DNA of 64,000 nucleotides from Methanoregula sp. PtaB.Bin085 (GCF_002067035.1 NZ_MVQB01000060.1:1-64000), one strand, 5' to 3'. Shown: positions 15,775-24,557, numbered from the stretch's first letter. The notes: generated by a model from the sequence alone, not told the origin. Translations and numbers: made by a program.

Positions 15775-17214
15775 ATGATTGGCATCTTCATCAGTAGCGT
15801 GCAGAAGGAATTCAGCGATGAACGCCGTGAAGTCCGTGAATTCATTCACAATGATCCTCTTCTGAAACAGTTCTTTCATACATTCATATTCGAGGACCTC
15901 CCTGCTGCCGATCATCGGCCGGATGAAGTCTATCTTGATGAAGTGAATCGGTGCACAATATATCTGGGAATTTACGGAACGCACTATGGACCAGAGGACG
16001 CAGAAGGACTTTCCCCGACTGAAAAGGAATTTAATCGCGCAACCGAACAATGCAAGCACCGGCTGATTTTCGTGCAGGGTTCCGATGACGCAGGAAGGCA
16101 CGACAAGATGTCTGCTCTTATCCGGAAAGCAGCAGGGCAGGTAATACGGCGACGTTTCACGGATATTTCAGATCTGAAAACTCAGGTCTATGCGGCGCTT
16201 GTCCAATACCTCAGCGAGAATGGCCTTCTGCGACACAAGCCTTTTGACGAAGCGATATGTAACGGTGCATCGATCGACGATATTTCTCCGGAAAAAATCG
16301 CCTGGTTCCTCTCGGTCTCAAAGAAGGAGCGGAAATTTCCCCTCCGGGCAGGCACACCGGTAGAGGTGGTACTGTCTCACTTAAATCTGCTTGATGGATC
16401 ACAGCCTACGCATGCAGCGGTACTTCTCTTCGGGAAAAACAGTCACCATTTTCTCCCATCAGCGGAGATCAAATGCCTGAGCTTCCGGGGCACAAAGATC
16501 GAGAAACCAATTCCCTCCTATCAGATTTACACTGGGACGCTCTTCGATCAGGTGGATGATGCTGCAGATTTTGTACTTTCAAAACTCGATCGCCGCGTTC
16601 CTGCACGTGATGAAACACCGGTGAGTGATACCGACTATGAGATCCCGGTCCCTGCTATTCATGAGGCAATTGTGAATGCTGTTGTCCACCGGGATTACAC
16701 ATCCAAGGCAGCAGTTCAGGTTATGGTTTTCACTGACCGAGTAGAAGTATGGAATCCTGGAGCCTTGCCCTCGGACCTGACACCCGACAGCCTCAAGGCA
16801 GAACATCCCTCAATTCCACACAACCCGCTCATTGCCCATCCACTGTATTTAACGCATTATATCGAGAAAGCCGGTACCGGAACGCTCGATATAATCACGT
16901 ATTGCAAGGAGGCGGGTCTTCCAGAGCCAGGTTTCGAACAGCGCGGAGGACAGTTCGTTGTCACACTTTGGAGAGACTGGCTGACAGATGCGATAATGAA
17001 AGAATTAGGGATCAGTGCCCGGCAAAAAATCGCCATAGAAATTGTAAGAGACACGGGTCGTGTGAATAGTACTGAGTATTCCACTCTCGCGAAAATCTCT
17101 CGGCAGACCGCGTTCCGTGACCTGAACGATCTTGTTCATAAAGGGATCCTCGAAAAGCAGGGAATAACCGGAAAGGGTACTTTTTACACGTTAAGCAAAC
17201 GACTCAGAAAGTAA
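15775..17214 (+). CDS. DUF4062 and AlbA/Schlafen-type ATP-binding protein
   Basis: A 479-aa protein. Residues 1-90 (IFISSVQKEFSDERREVREF, later YLGIYGTHYG) are DUF4062, a TIR- or SLOG-like fold seen in defence and signalling proteins. Residues about 190-400 form a GHKL-like ATP-binding module with the N-box HEAIVNAVVHRDY and the G motif AGTGTLDII, typical of AlbA_2/Schlafen-type transcription-regulator ATPases. The last about 70 residues look like a winged helix (STLAKISRQTAFRDLNDLVHKGIL). It stands alone between the methyltransferase and a tandem repeat, and its last codons match the first unit of that repeat. Probably a regulator or defence sensor; target unknown. Confidence 0.75.
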   Translation: MIGIFISSVQKEFSDERREVREFIHNDPLLKQFFHTFIFEDLPAADHRPDEVYLDEVNRCTIYLGIYGTHYGPEDAEGLSPTEKEFNRATEQCKHRLIFVQGSDDAGRHDKMSALIRKAAGQVIRRRFTDISDLKTQVYAALVQYLSENGLLRHKPFDEAICNGASIDDISPEKIAWFLSVSKKERKFPLRAGTPVEVVLSHLNLLDGSQPTHAAVLLFGKNSHHFLPSAEIKCLSFRGTKIEKPIPSYQIYTGTLFDQVDDAADFVLSKLDRRVPARDETPVSDTDYEIPVPAIHEAIVNAVVHRDYTSKAAVQVMVFTDRVEVWNPGALPSDLTPDSLKAEHPSIPHNPLIAHPLYLTHYIEKAGTGTLDIITYCKEAGLPEPGFEQRGGQFVVTLWRDWLTDAIMKELGISARQKIAIEIVRDTGRVNSTEYSTLAKISRQTAFRDLNDLVHKGILEKQGITGKGTFYTLSKRLRK

Positions 17215-17480
17215 CATAAGACTCAGTGCACGGGGAAAGGTGATGGTACGTTTGCAACAACACACCGGATACCCGCTCCGGTCAAACGACTCAGAATGGT
17301 AACATCGGACTCAGTGCACGGGGAAAGGTGATGGTACGTTTGCAACAACACACCGGATACCCGCTCCGGTCAAACGACTCAGAATGGTAACATAAGACTC
17401 AGTGCACGGGGAAACATGATGGTACGTTTGCAACAACACACCGGAAACCTGCTCCGGTCAAATGACTCAGAATGGTTGGA
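17196..17480. repeat. Tandem 87-88-bp repeat, three units plus a partial
   Basis: Units begin at about 17196, 17283 and 17371, and a fourth, degenerate copy starts at 17459. Each contains CAAACGACTCAGAA, then GACTCAGTGCACGGGG, GATGGTACGTTTGCAACAAC and an inverted repeat CCGGA-7-TCCGG. Units 1 and 2 are almost identical; unit 3 has scattered substitutions. The first unit overlaps the stop of the DUF4062 protein gene. No long frame crosses it. It could be iterons, a terminator cluster or a small-RNA repeat. Confidence 0.85.
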
Positions 17481-17536
17481 CTCGGTGCATTAAGTTTAAA
17501 AAACGCAATAGATTTCGATCATTCAAGTGATCGTGT

Positions 17537-17564
17537 GTGCGTATGATCGTACGATCATACGCAC
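17537..17564. repeat. 28-bp perfect palindrome
   Basis: The two 14-base arms, GTGCGTATGATCGT and its exact reverse complement, meet with no spacer; the match was checked base by base. It lies about 60 bp beyond the tandem repeats and 33 bp before the stop of the 197-aa gene. Perfect symmetry without a loop suggests a protein-binding or cruciform site (origin, partition or resolution) better than a terminator. Confidence 0.8.
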
Positions 17565-17597
17565 TGTAGGCGGATTAAGCTTTTCATTGAAGAAAAT

Positions 17598-18191
17598 TTA
17601 GTCCATCAGCCCTAATTTCTTTAAATGCGCCTCAATAGCGCTTTCCTGACGCTGAAAGATTTCAGATAATTCCCGCATATTTTTCCCGGCAAGAAATTTT
17701 CTTTCCAGATCTGAATCCTCATTGGAATCCCATGGAGTGTAGGCATTTGAGAATTCTTTTCGTGCTTTTTCAACAGATGATTCAGGGTCTCTCAGATTAT
17801 GAAGTCTTATCATCTTTGTCTTAATTTGTTTCTTAATGTCCAAGACTCCCGGATCAATCAGAAGAAACTGGTAATTTGATTCATCCAGGTAATTAAAGAA
17901 GGGGATATCCAATTGTTTAAGGATCACTTTCAAACACCTTTTTTTAAGAATTCTCGCTCCCGTCTCTGTCGTCTGAACATAGCGATCGGCTAATTCACGT
18001 GGTAGGAGAGAAGCAACTTCTTGACGAAAATAGAAAGTCGAGAATGAATAATGATGTTCAACCTTGTAGCCATTCAGGGTGATATTTGAGAAAATATGAA
18101 GACCCGGCGTTTCCTCGATCACTTTTTTTGCTTTGGCAGCCAGTTTTGCTCTTATTTTTTTGGAGTCATTTTGAATATGTTTCCATCCCAT
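17598..18191 (-). CDS. Hypothetical protein with C-terminal HTH
   Basis: A 197-aa basic protein starting at ATG 18191. The last about 45 residues (TPWDSNEDSDLERKFLAGKN followed by MRELSEIFQRQESAIEAHLKKLGL) form a helix-turn-helix like those at the end of RecQ-like and SNF2-associated proteins, where an acidic W-D-S-x-E-D stretch leads into the HTH. The first 150 residues are helical and not recognised. It is AT-rich like the cargo genes rather than the GC-rich replication module 116 bp away. Likely DNA-binding; the palindrome just downstream is a candidate site. Confidence 0.6.
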   Translation of the reverse strand: MGWKHIQNDSKKIRAKLAAKAKKVIEETPGLHIFSNITLNGYKVEHHYSFSTFYFRQEVASLLPRELADRYVQTTETGARILKKRCLKVILKQLDIPFFNYLDESNYQFLLIDPGVLDIKKQIKTKMIRLHNLRDPESSVEKARKEFSNAYTPWDSNEDSDLERKFLAGKNMRELSEIFQRQESAIEAHLKKLGLMD

Positions 18192-18307
18192 GAATTTTCC
18201 CTTTCAACATTTCATGGGCAACTTGCCAAACTATAAAGAAATCGGTTTGTTTGATTATTGGCGGAATGCCACTTCCTCGGATGATTGTCTGATTCAAAAA
18301 GCCATAT

Positions 18308-21300
18308 TCACACCACCCCACTCTCCTCCGCCTCTTCTCTCAACCCTCTCCCGTAACAATGCTCACAGAGCTTAACGCCCGCTTCGGGGTCGAGCCACAC
18401 CGCTTTCGCAACCCCGCAGATCGAGCACTTCCCGATATCAGCGGTCACCCGACTACATCGGGAGATCTCCACGGCTCCGGGCAGCGGGACCGAGGCGGTC
18501 TGCTCCGCTTTCACCGACTCGTTGAAGCACGTGCGGCAGATCCGCCGTGCCTGCTGCTGGTCCTTTGGCCGAGCCCGCCGTTCTGCCGTGTACTTCTCAA
18601 CATAACGGGAGCCTTTCTTCCCACAGGACCAGCACGGACTTTTCGGCTCCGGGACCTCGAGTTTTTTGTAGTCGCGGGCTCTGATGGGTCGGACCTGGTC
18701 CGTGTTTACTGCAGGGGGGTCCGGATCCGGGTTCATTTCAGCAGTTTTACTGCACGTGCTGTAAGAATCCGGGGTGACCGGTAGGCCCGGATTCGCTGTT
18801 TGTCCAGCTCCGGTCCGAGATCGATTTTTATTTACAGCATTTTCAGAATCATGGAGATACGGATCTGTATTTTTCCCGGAATTTTGACCGTCTCCATAAT
18901 TCCGGTTTTGCTGTAAATGACCTTCTTTTAGTACAGAATTATTTGTACAATCATCTTCTTTGCTGGAACCGGGCGCTCCGGGTTTGCCATTTTGATTTAC
19001 AGCAGTTGCTGTAAAACTGCTGTAAACATGCTGTAATGCTGAAAACGAACCCGAGCCACCGTCGTCATCGCCGCCTTTCGGGTCGCGGTCGAGCCAGCAG
19101 GCCCCGCCATTCACCCACTCTCGGTAGATCTCGCGGCTCCATGTGAACGCTTCGGTCCTGCGCCGGACCGATACGCCTTCCTCGTCGCTCATCGTTACCG
19201 TCCGGTCCGTGAACGAGAGGGCCGGGCACTTCTCTAAGAGGCCCGTGTAGTTCTTCCCCCGGCTGTCGTAGCCCTTGAGCATCCGATAGATCCCCATGTA
19301 GGACCCGCCCGTGAACCGCTGCAGGTCCTGGATGGTGAACTCCGGCAGGTCTGCCTTCTCGATGATCGCGAGCAGGTCCGACTCCTTCTTCGTCATCTTC
19401 GATTCCTGCCCGCCCGCCGTGCCGTTCAGGAGTGTGAAGACATCGTTCGCTGCCGTGAAATCCGCCTCGTTCGCGTACACGCAGAGCGTCCCGTCCTCGC
19501 TCATCTTCTGCTGTCGCTGCATGAAGAACAGGGCTGCATGGCTTTTGATTAGGTCATAGAGCATGTCGGGGTTGCGCCGGTTGCAGATGGCGTTGAACCG
19601 GATCTGCCGCGAGTACGGGATAATGATCCAGATCAGCTTATCGTGCAGGATCTCCCAGATGGCCCTGCAGGTCCTGAGCTCATCGGATTCCTCAACAAAG
19701 AGGTCCGGGTCCAGCATCTCGCGGGCCTGCTTCGCCACAAGTACCCTGGCGTCCTGCTCCGAGGATTCGTCAATCCAGCAGGTGAGCATACGGTTCATCA
19801 CCTGATCGTCCCCGGTCCCTTCTTTCTTCGCAATCCACCAGATGCACCGCTCAGGGATCGTGCAGACCCGCGAGGTAAGGTCCTTGGTGACCGTCGTATG
19901 CGTGATCGGCTCGTGGAAGTTCGAGGTCGCGGACTTCAGGATTTCCTGAATCCCGTCCGAGAGCTCAGTGTCGTCGCTCATCAGGACCGTGCGGGGCCGG
20001 AGGTCCTTCATGTAATAGAGGGCCTTGTTGCTCACCGTGCCCTTCACCTTGTACTCATCCGGCACCTGGCGCATCATCTTCCGGAAGGCATGGGTCTTGC
20101 CCTTGCCGGAATCCCCGGTCACGGAGACATGCAGCCCGTCCGAGTTCTTCACATGCTGCGATGCCATCGAAAGGATCATACACCGGGCTACAATCTCGTC
20201 GCCGACATGCTCCTGGGCGAAGGTCCGGAGCATCAGAGCCACCGGGTCGCCGTGTTCGAGAACGTCGAGAGCCGTAGCCTTAGTGTCGGGAGAAGCCGCG
20301 ACCGGGGCCGGCCCCGGGTCGGTTCTCCCTTCCTGCTCGGCCTTCGCCCGGGCCCGGTCCCTCCGGGAGGTCTGCTGATTCTGCTCCCACTGCTTCCGCT
20401 TCGCTGCTCTGTCCGGCTCGTACCGCTCGCGGAGCTCCTGCCACCGCTGCGTTCCGCCGCCGCAGGATGTGTGTTTGCAGCCGGCGAAGACAGCGCCATT
20501 CGCAAACTGGATAGCAAAGGCCCCGTCCTTGTGGGCCGACGAAAACGGGCACTGGTCGAGGATGAAGAGAGTCCCGCCGCTGTACGGCTTCTCGGACCGC
20601 ACCCCAATGCTATGATCGGAAAGCCAGCGGCGCAGGTCGAAACCCTTGCCCTTTGCCGTGGCCGGCTGCGGCTGCGCTGTGGTCTCTGTCGGCAGCCGGG
20701 CCGCGAGGTCCCTGAGCTGTTCAACTGTCGCGACTTTCAGCTCAGCGGGGGCCGAGAGAATCCGGCTTCTTCTGTGCGGGCGTTCGGGCGTACTATCGCC
20801 CTTCCGCGATATCGTGCCGTAGAGTTTCCAGATGCGGGCGGCGTTGAAGTTCGCCGTATCCACTGTCACGCGGTCGTCCGAGAAGAGCGCATCGAGCGTG
20901 GCAAGGCAGCCCTTCACCAGGGCCAGGGCCGCATCATCGTTCGGCAGGTCGATGCGGTACAGCAGGTGGGCCCCGTTGCCGGAGTCGGCCCGGACCGGGT
21001 CCGGGAAACCGAGCCCGGCGAGCCAGCGGGCAACCTCATCAACTTTCGCCAGCGCAAGGCCGTGCTCCTCATCCGTGCTCGACATTCCACTCGGGCGCAG
21101 CGGGTCGATATCGACCGGCAGCCAGCGGCGGCGCAGGATATCCGCATCGCTCGTCGTGCTGTCTTTCTTGCCCAGGCGCATCTTGATCCGGTTCGCCCGG
21201 CGCGAGAGCAGGGCCGGGTTCACCTCGTTCAGAGTCACATAGATGCCGTGAACCGTGTTATCGGCATCGAGCGGTTCAACGGCCCGCACAAGCGCGGCGG

Positions 21301-21409
21301 GATCGCTGAAGTATCCGCTGTGGGTGAACAGGTCGGTGAGCGCCCGGACCTCGACAACCTGCCCGGGCCTGGCTAGAAGGCTGACAGCATCACGGAGCAG
21401 ACCATCCAC
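18308..21409 (-). CDS. PrimPol-type primase fused to P-loop ATPase (element replication protein)
   Basis: A 1033-aa protein. The N-terminal half has archaeo-eukaryotic primase motifs: D100 and D102 in PVDIDP, H148 in SGNGAH, and D184 followed by ARIWKLYGTISRKGD. A middle ATPase has Walker A GDSGKGKTH near residue 430 and an acidic LMSDDTE near 475. The C terminus carries two four-cysteine zinc modules (CWSC...CRTC and CSIC...CEHC). Primase plus helicase-like ATPase on one chain is the usual replication protein of archaeal plasmids and proviruses. It is GC-rich and ends a row of small overlapping genes. The linker around 780-920 is low-complexity and probably disordered. Confidence 0.85.
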   Translation of the reverse strand: MDGLLRDAVSLLARPGQVVEVRALTDLFTHSGYFSDPAALVRAVEPLDADNTVHGIYVTLNEVNPALLSRRANRIKMRLGKKDSTTSDADILRRRWLPVDIDPLRPSGMSSTDEEHGLALAKVDEVARWLAGLGFPDPVRADSGNGAHLLYRIDLPNDDAALALVKGCLATLDALFSDDRVTVDTANFNAARIWKLYGTISRKGDSTPERPHRRSRILSAPAELKVATVEQLRDLAARLPTETTAQPQPATAKGKGFDLRRWLSDHSIGVRSEKPYSGGTLFILDQCPFSSAHKDGAFAIQFANGAVFAGCKHTSCGGGTQRWQELRERYEPDRAAKRKQWEQNQQTSRRDRARAKAEQEGRTDPGPAPVAASPDTKATALDVLEHGDPVALMLRTFAQEHVGDEIVARCMILSMASQHVKNSDGLHVSVTGDSGKGKTHAFRKMMRQVPDEYKVKGTVSNKALYYMKDLRPRTVLMSDDTELSDGIQEILKSATSNFHEPITHTTVTKDLTSRVCTIPERCIWWIAKKEGTGDDQVMNRMLTCWIDESSEQDARVLVAKQAREMLDPDLFVEESDELRTCRAIWEILHDKLIWIIIPYSRQIRFNAICNRRNPDMLYDLIKSHAALFFMQRQQKMSEDGTLCVYANEADFTAANDVFTLLNGTAGGQESKMTKKESDLLAIIEKADLPEFTIQDLQRFTGGSYMGIYRMLKGYDSRGKNYTGLLEKCPALSFTDRTVTMSDEEGVSVRRRTEAFTWSREIYREWVNGGACWLDRDPKGGDDDGGSGSFSALQHVYSSFTATAVNQNGKPGAPGSSKEDDCTNNSVLKEGHLQQNRNYGDGQNSGKNTDPYLHDSENAVNKNRSRTGAGQTANPGLPVTPDSYSTCSKTAEMNPDPDPPAVNTDQVRPIRARDYKKLEVPEPKSPCWSCGKKGSRYVEKYTAERRARPKDQQQARRICRTCFNESVKAEQTASVPLPGAVEISRCSRVTADIGKCSICGVAKAVWLDPEAGVKLCEHCYGRGLREEAEESGVV

Positions 21410-21459
21410 ACGTCACCACCCGGTTCCCCGCTCTGGTCTGCTGCGCGAAACATTCGGGA

Positions 21460-21699
21460 TCAGCCATGCCCGTCGCCTTCTTCCGGGGCAGGCTCCTCCT
21501 GCTTCACCCGCTCCGCGTGCTCGTCGAAGGTCTCGACCTTCACGGTATAGCGGTGATGGAATTTGCGCTCGACAAAGATATGAAAGACCGATTCGCCCTT
21601 CTTCTTGATCAGGTCCGCGATCGCTTTCGGGATCAGGTAGAGCGGGATGCCTTCGATCTTCTCGGTCGTGACGTCAGGCTTCTGCTTCTCATCGGGCAT
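21460..21699 (-). CDS. Small hypothetical protein of the replication module
   Basis: A 79-aa acidic and basic mixed protein. The start ATG at 21699 overlaps the end of the upstream gene by 11 bp; the longer frame to 21795 is Ser/Arg shadow. It contains PLYLIPKAIADLIKKKGESV and an acidic tail (EEPAPEEGD). No motif is known. Position directly upstream of the primase gene suggests a replication accessory. Confidence 0.5.
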   Translation of the reverse strand: MPDEKQKPDVTTEKIEGIPLYLIPKAIADLIKKKGESVFHIFVERKFHHRYTVKVETFDEHAERVKQEEPAPEEGDGHG

Positions 21700-22060
21700 A
21701 GGCAGCCACCTCCCGGATGGAGTCGGGCAGGACCTCATAGCAGTGGATCGAGCCGTTCGGCGAGATGACCCAGACCTCGCACCGGATGAAGACATTGCCC
21801 GGGTTCATCGTCAGGAGCGAGCGGAACTGGCAGATCTCAAACCGACAGAATGATTCAACATACGGCTCGCTGACGCTGCCGTAGGCCGCCCGGATCTTCA
21901 CGCCGAGCATTTCATAATCGCCCCGCAGCCCGACCAGGTGGACCGGGATGTACCGGGCAAGGAAACTGCTCTCGACCGGCAGCACCGGCTCGTACCCCCG
22001 GGCCGCCAGCAGTTCGGTTGCCCGTTCCAGCGAGACAACAAAAGTGCTCTTCGCGATCAT
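21689..22060 (-). CDS. Nuclease-fold-like protein, paralogue A
   Basis: A 123-aa protein with start ATG at 22060, in an ATGA overlap with the upstream gene. It is clearly homologous to its neighbour (22057-22461): both share ATELL/ARELL-x3-GY, an HLV strand, an R-x-EIW/VW strand and CYEVLPDSIREV/CFEVFGDSIREI. The mixed alpha/beta order resembles small restriction-endonuclease-like or Holliday-junction-resolvase folds, but the acidic catalytic residues are not evident. Function unknown; the tandem duplication is the main observation. Confidence 0.6.
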   Translation of the reverse strand: MIAKSTFVVSLERATELLAARGYEPVLPVESSFLARYIPVHLVGLRGDYEMLGVKIRAAYGSVSEPYVESFCRFEICQFRSLLTMNPGNVFIRCEVWVISPNGSIHCYEVLPDSIREVAAYAR

Positions 22061-22461
22061 GCCACACCTCCGGCCCGGGATACACTGAGGTCCTGCAGCG
22101 TGAGCTTTGGGATCTCGCGGATGCTGTCCCCGAATACCTCGAAGCAGCGGAACCCATGCGTGAGCGAGTAGATCCAGATCTCGTAATGGTACCCGGCTTC
22201 GCGTGCATGTCGGGCGAGGTGTTTCCGGAATTGTGCCAGGTCCATCCGGCACTTCAGCATCACCGTGTCAATGGTGGACGGCAGATGCGACAGTTTCCGG
22301 ATGCGGATGAACCGCGTCTCGCCCGTGGGCAGGGTCGCAACGAGATGAGCCGGCGGGTACTTCTTGTTGAACCCGGGCGGGATGACCTCGACTCCATAGC
22401 CGTGCAGGCGGAGTAGCTCGCGGGCCCCGTCCTCCACGAGCGTACCGCGACGGCTGGTCAT
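22057..22461 (-). CDS. Nuclease-fold-like protein, paralogue B
   Basis: A 134-aa protein starting at 22461 in an ATGA overlap. It pairs with paralogue A downstream: EDGARELLRLHGYGVEVIPP and HLVATLPTGETRFIRIRKL resemble the first strands of PD-(D/E)xK proteins with His in place of the usual Asp. The C-terminal YEIWIYSLTHGFRCFEVFGD strand pair is the best conserved part. Likely DNA-binding or an inactive nuclease-like accessory of replication; this is inference. Confidence 0.6.
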   Translation of the reverse strand: MTSRRGTLVEDGARELLRLHGYGVEVIPPGFNKKYPPAHLVATLPTGETRFIRIRKLSHLPSTIDTVMLKCRMDLAQFRKHLARHAREAGYHYEIWIYSLTHGFRCFEVFGDSIREIPKLTLQDLSVSRAGGVA

Positions 22462-22826
22462 GAGGCGACACCTCCCTTCTTCGGTGAAATTATCTCCGGC
22501 TCCGGAACATCACCTGGGACCTCGAAGAGGATGCAGGACACATCCTCACCGAGCGCAACCGCAATGAACCGGTCGCGGGGGAGCATGTACCGGATGCTGC
22601 CAATCGACAATATCACGGCCCGGCCCGAGGGATTGAGCGAGACGGACCCGGAGGTAACGGATGAGCCGGTCGGATCCGGATTCTTGTGCAGCAGCGGCAC
22701 GGTTTCGCCGACAAACAACAGCATCCCCATATCTTCGGGACAGATGAAGTACGACTTGTCCCAGATCCGCACATGAACATAGCCGTCGCTCCCGGTCATG
22801 ACGATGCCGGCAGAGAAGCGGGTCAT
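22458..22826 (-). CDS. Hypothetical beta-rich protein
   Basis: A 122-aa protein from ATG 22826, coupled by ATGA on both sides. Predicted mostly beta strands (YVHVRIWDKSYFICPEDMG, AVILSIGSIRYMLPRDRFIAVAL) with Gly and Pro turns. No transmembrane helix or catalytic motif. It belongs to the run of small genes before the primase. Confidence 0.5.
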   Translation of the reverse strand: MTRFSAGIVMTGSDGYVHVRIWDKSYFICPEDMGMLLFVGETVPLLHKNPDPTGSSVTSGSVSLNPSGRAVILSIGSIRYMLPRDRFIAVALGEDVSCILFEVPGDVPEPEIISPKKGGVAS

Positions 22827-23089
22827 GCTACACCCCGCTGGCGCGTGTCCGGATGACGGTTCGCGTGCGCCTGGGCCCGTGACCGTGCAAGCTCTTCTTT
22901 CGTGACGATGATCCAGTGCCCGTCCTCGACCATGATCCTCCCGATACCTACGAACCCGGTCCGCCGCTCGTAAGCCTCGATAGCTTCCTGGGTGACCATC
23001 AATGGTTCTTCAGTCGTCGTTCCATTCGATACGTTTGCCGGCGTGGGAATGTCCTTCCGCACCGCCGCGTGTGCAGATGCGTTCTGCAT
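22823..23089 (-). CDS. Small hypothetical protein, first of the replication module
   Basis: An 88-aa protein with start ATG at 23089 preceded by GGAGGAAAAAA; the frame continues to 23155 but that start has no ribosome-binding site. It has VTQEAIEAYERRTGF, then a short beta hairpin (GRIMVEDGHWIIVTKEEL) and a basic tail. Possibly a small regulator. It begins a five-gene run joined by overlaps down to 21460, with the primase 50 bp further on. Confidence 0.45.
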   Translation of the reverse strand: MQNASAHAAVRKDIPTPANVSNGTTTEEPLMVTQEAIEAYERRTGFVGIGRIMVEDGHWIIVTKEELARSRAQAHANRHPDTRQRGVA

Positions 23090-23298
23090 TTTTTTCCTCC
23101 ATGTGTTGAATCGTTCTGTTGTTCTCCTCTGCATCCGGGGCGCCCACATCCACACGTCCCGCTTTTCCCGTGGTGTTCCGAAGGTCCGGGCCGAAAAGAG
23201 CCACGGCTATAATCCGGTCAGATGTCGTTCTTCTCGAAACGGCAGGTGGCCTATTGGATTAATGCCATGAACGGATCACGGTTGCCGGTTATCCGGAA

Positions 23299-23541
23299 CT
23301 ACTGACGATCACCAAAGAATGTAAAGAGAGAGAATATCGGGGCGTGGCTTTGCGTCAATCGGCTCCACTGTCCCGTGTTCATGCTGCATCCGGCTTTGGA
23401 CGCGAAGCTGTTCAGCCCTGCCTGGCACTTCAGCTGAGTAACGGGGTCGGGCCTGCGGAACAAATCAATGATTCGATCACCGATCGATTCTGCCGCAGCC
23501 TTCAGTCGTTTACCCGTCTGTGTTAGGAAGTAGCACAGCAT
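23299..23541 (-). CDS. Possible small hypothetical protein
   Basis: An 80-aa frame from the ATG at 23541 (MLCYFLTQTGKRLKAAAES), with TTTATAAAAG about ten bases ahead, which could be a promoter. A longer frame to 23631 lacks support. Part of the sequence looks like a helix with basic residues. There is no homologue I recognise, and composition is mixed, so this is a weak call. Confidence 0.3.
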   Translation of the reverse strand: MLCYFLTQTGKRLKAAAESIGDRIIDLFRRPDPVTQLKCQAGLNSFASKAGCSMNTGQWSRLTQSHAPIFSLFTFFGDRQ

Positions 23542-23818
23542 TGTAATACTTTTATAAATTCGTGGTTGTTTAAAGGGTTTTCTGAACCAGCGAGTTACAT
23601 GGGCGCTTTTTGTCATACAAGTGTAAGACAAAGAGTTGATTTTACTGCACCAAAATGCATAGCGCGGCCAAAAATTTTGAAAATTGGAAAGGCTATCATC
23701 AAGATTGTGGTTGGAAGTTTTACAGAGGCGGGAGATGCCGCATTAGAACCTAAAACGTAAAAAAAATAATCACACATTTATCATATGAGCGAGAAGAACG
23801 ATGTATTGAGGTGCGTGA

Positions 23819-24550
23819 ATGGTAAAATTTTATACAACTAATGGCGTTTCAGCTGCCTTAGACGAGTTAGTGAAGAATGCTCGTAAGCAGTTATTTCTAA
23901 TAAGTCCGTATCTTCAAATCTCGAAAAATTTGAGAAGCTTGATTAAAGAGGCAGACCGTCAGCCATTAATCGATATTAAGGTAGTTTGTCGGACAGACAG
24001 CAAATGGTCTCCCGATGATATTAGTTTTCTTCAAGACCTTGAAAACGCGAAAATCAAATCGATTGAAGGTCTCCATGCAAAAATATATCTTAACGAATCT
24101 ACGGCGATAATCACTTCAATGAATCTGTACATGCATTCCCAGCAAAATAACAAAGAAGTAGGTCTGATTTTCGACGCTGCGGAAGATAAGGAAATCTACG
24201 ACAAAATACTCAAAGAAGTTACACGATTAATCGAAGATGCTGATAAAATCCAATATAAAGTTACATACGACACTGAACAAACGAAACCTGCAAAGGCAGA
24301 ACCAGCCAAAGAAAAGCCAGTAATAAAACCCCTCCCCAAATCAGAAAAAAATGTTGGTTTTTGTATTCGGTGTCACGCACAGATGGAACTAAATCCGGAT
24401 AAACCATTGTGCTCAAAATGCTATCCGGTCTGGGCAAAATATTCTGACAGAACCTACCCAGAGAAATATTGTCATGTATGTGGAAAAGAATCGAAACAAT
24501 CCGTTGAAAAACCCGTCTGCTATACCTGTTATAAAAAAATGTATAAGTAA
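23819..24550 (+). CDS. PLD-like protein with two C-terminal zinc ribbons
   Basis: A 243-aa protein with GAGGTG shortly before the ATG. Residues 1-145 form a single phospholipase-D-type domain with HxK in GLHAKIYLN (about residue 90) and downstream SMNLY. Such domains include nucleases (Nuc, BfiI type) as well as lipases. After a Lys/Pro/Glu linker come two four-cysteine modules: CIRC...CSKC and CHVC...CYTC. The zinc ribbons suggest nucleic-acid binding, so a nuclease is likelier than a lipid enzyme. It is AT-rich, next to the integrase and convergent with it. DISARM uses a PLD protein (DrmC), but this gene is 12 kb from the helicase module. Confidence 0.7.
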   Translation: MVKFYTTNGVSAALDELVKNARKQLFLISPYLQISKNLRSLIKEADRQPLIDIKVVCRTDSKWSPDDISFLQDLENAKIKSIEGLHAKIYLNESTAIITSMNLYMHSQQNNKEVGLIFDAAEDKEIYDKILKEVTRLIEDADKIQYKVTYDTEQTKPAKAEPAKEKPVIKPLPKSEKNVGFCIRCHAQMELNPDKPLCSKCYPVWAKYSDRTYPEKYCHVCGKESKQSVEKPVCYTCYKKMYK

Positions 24551-24557
24551 TTTTTTT

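Noticed and set aside
17196-17480. CRISPR array
   Set aside because: Units are 87-88 bp with no alternating unique spacers; it is a simple tandem repeat.
19643-21376. 577-aa open frame on the plus strand
   Set aside because: It lies fully opposite the PrimPol gene, is rich in Arg, Gly, Pro and Val as expected of a GC-rich antisense frame, and has no motif or start signal.
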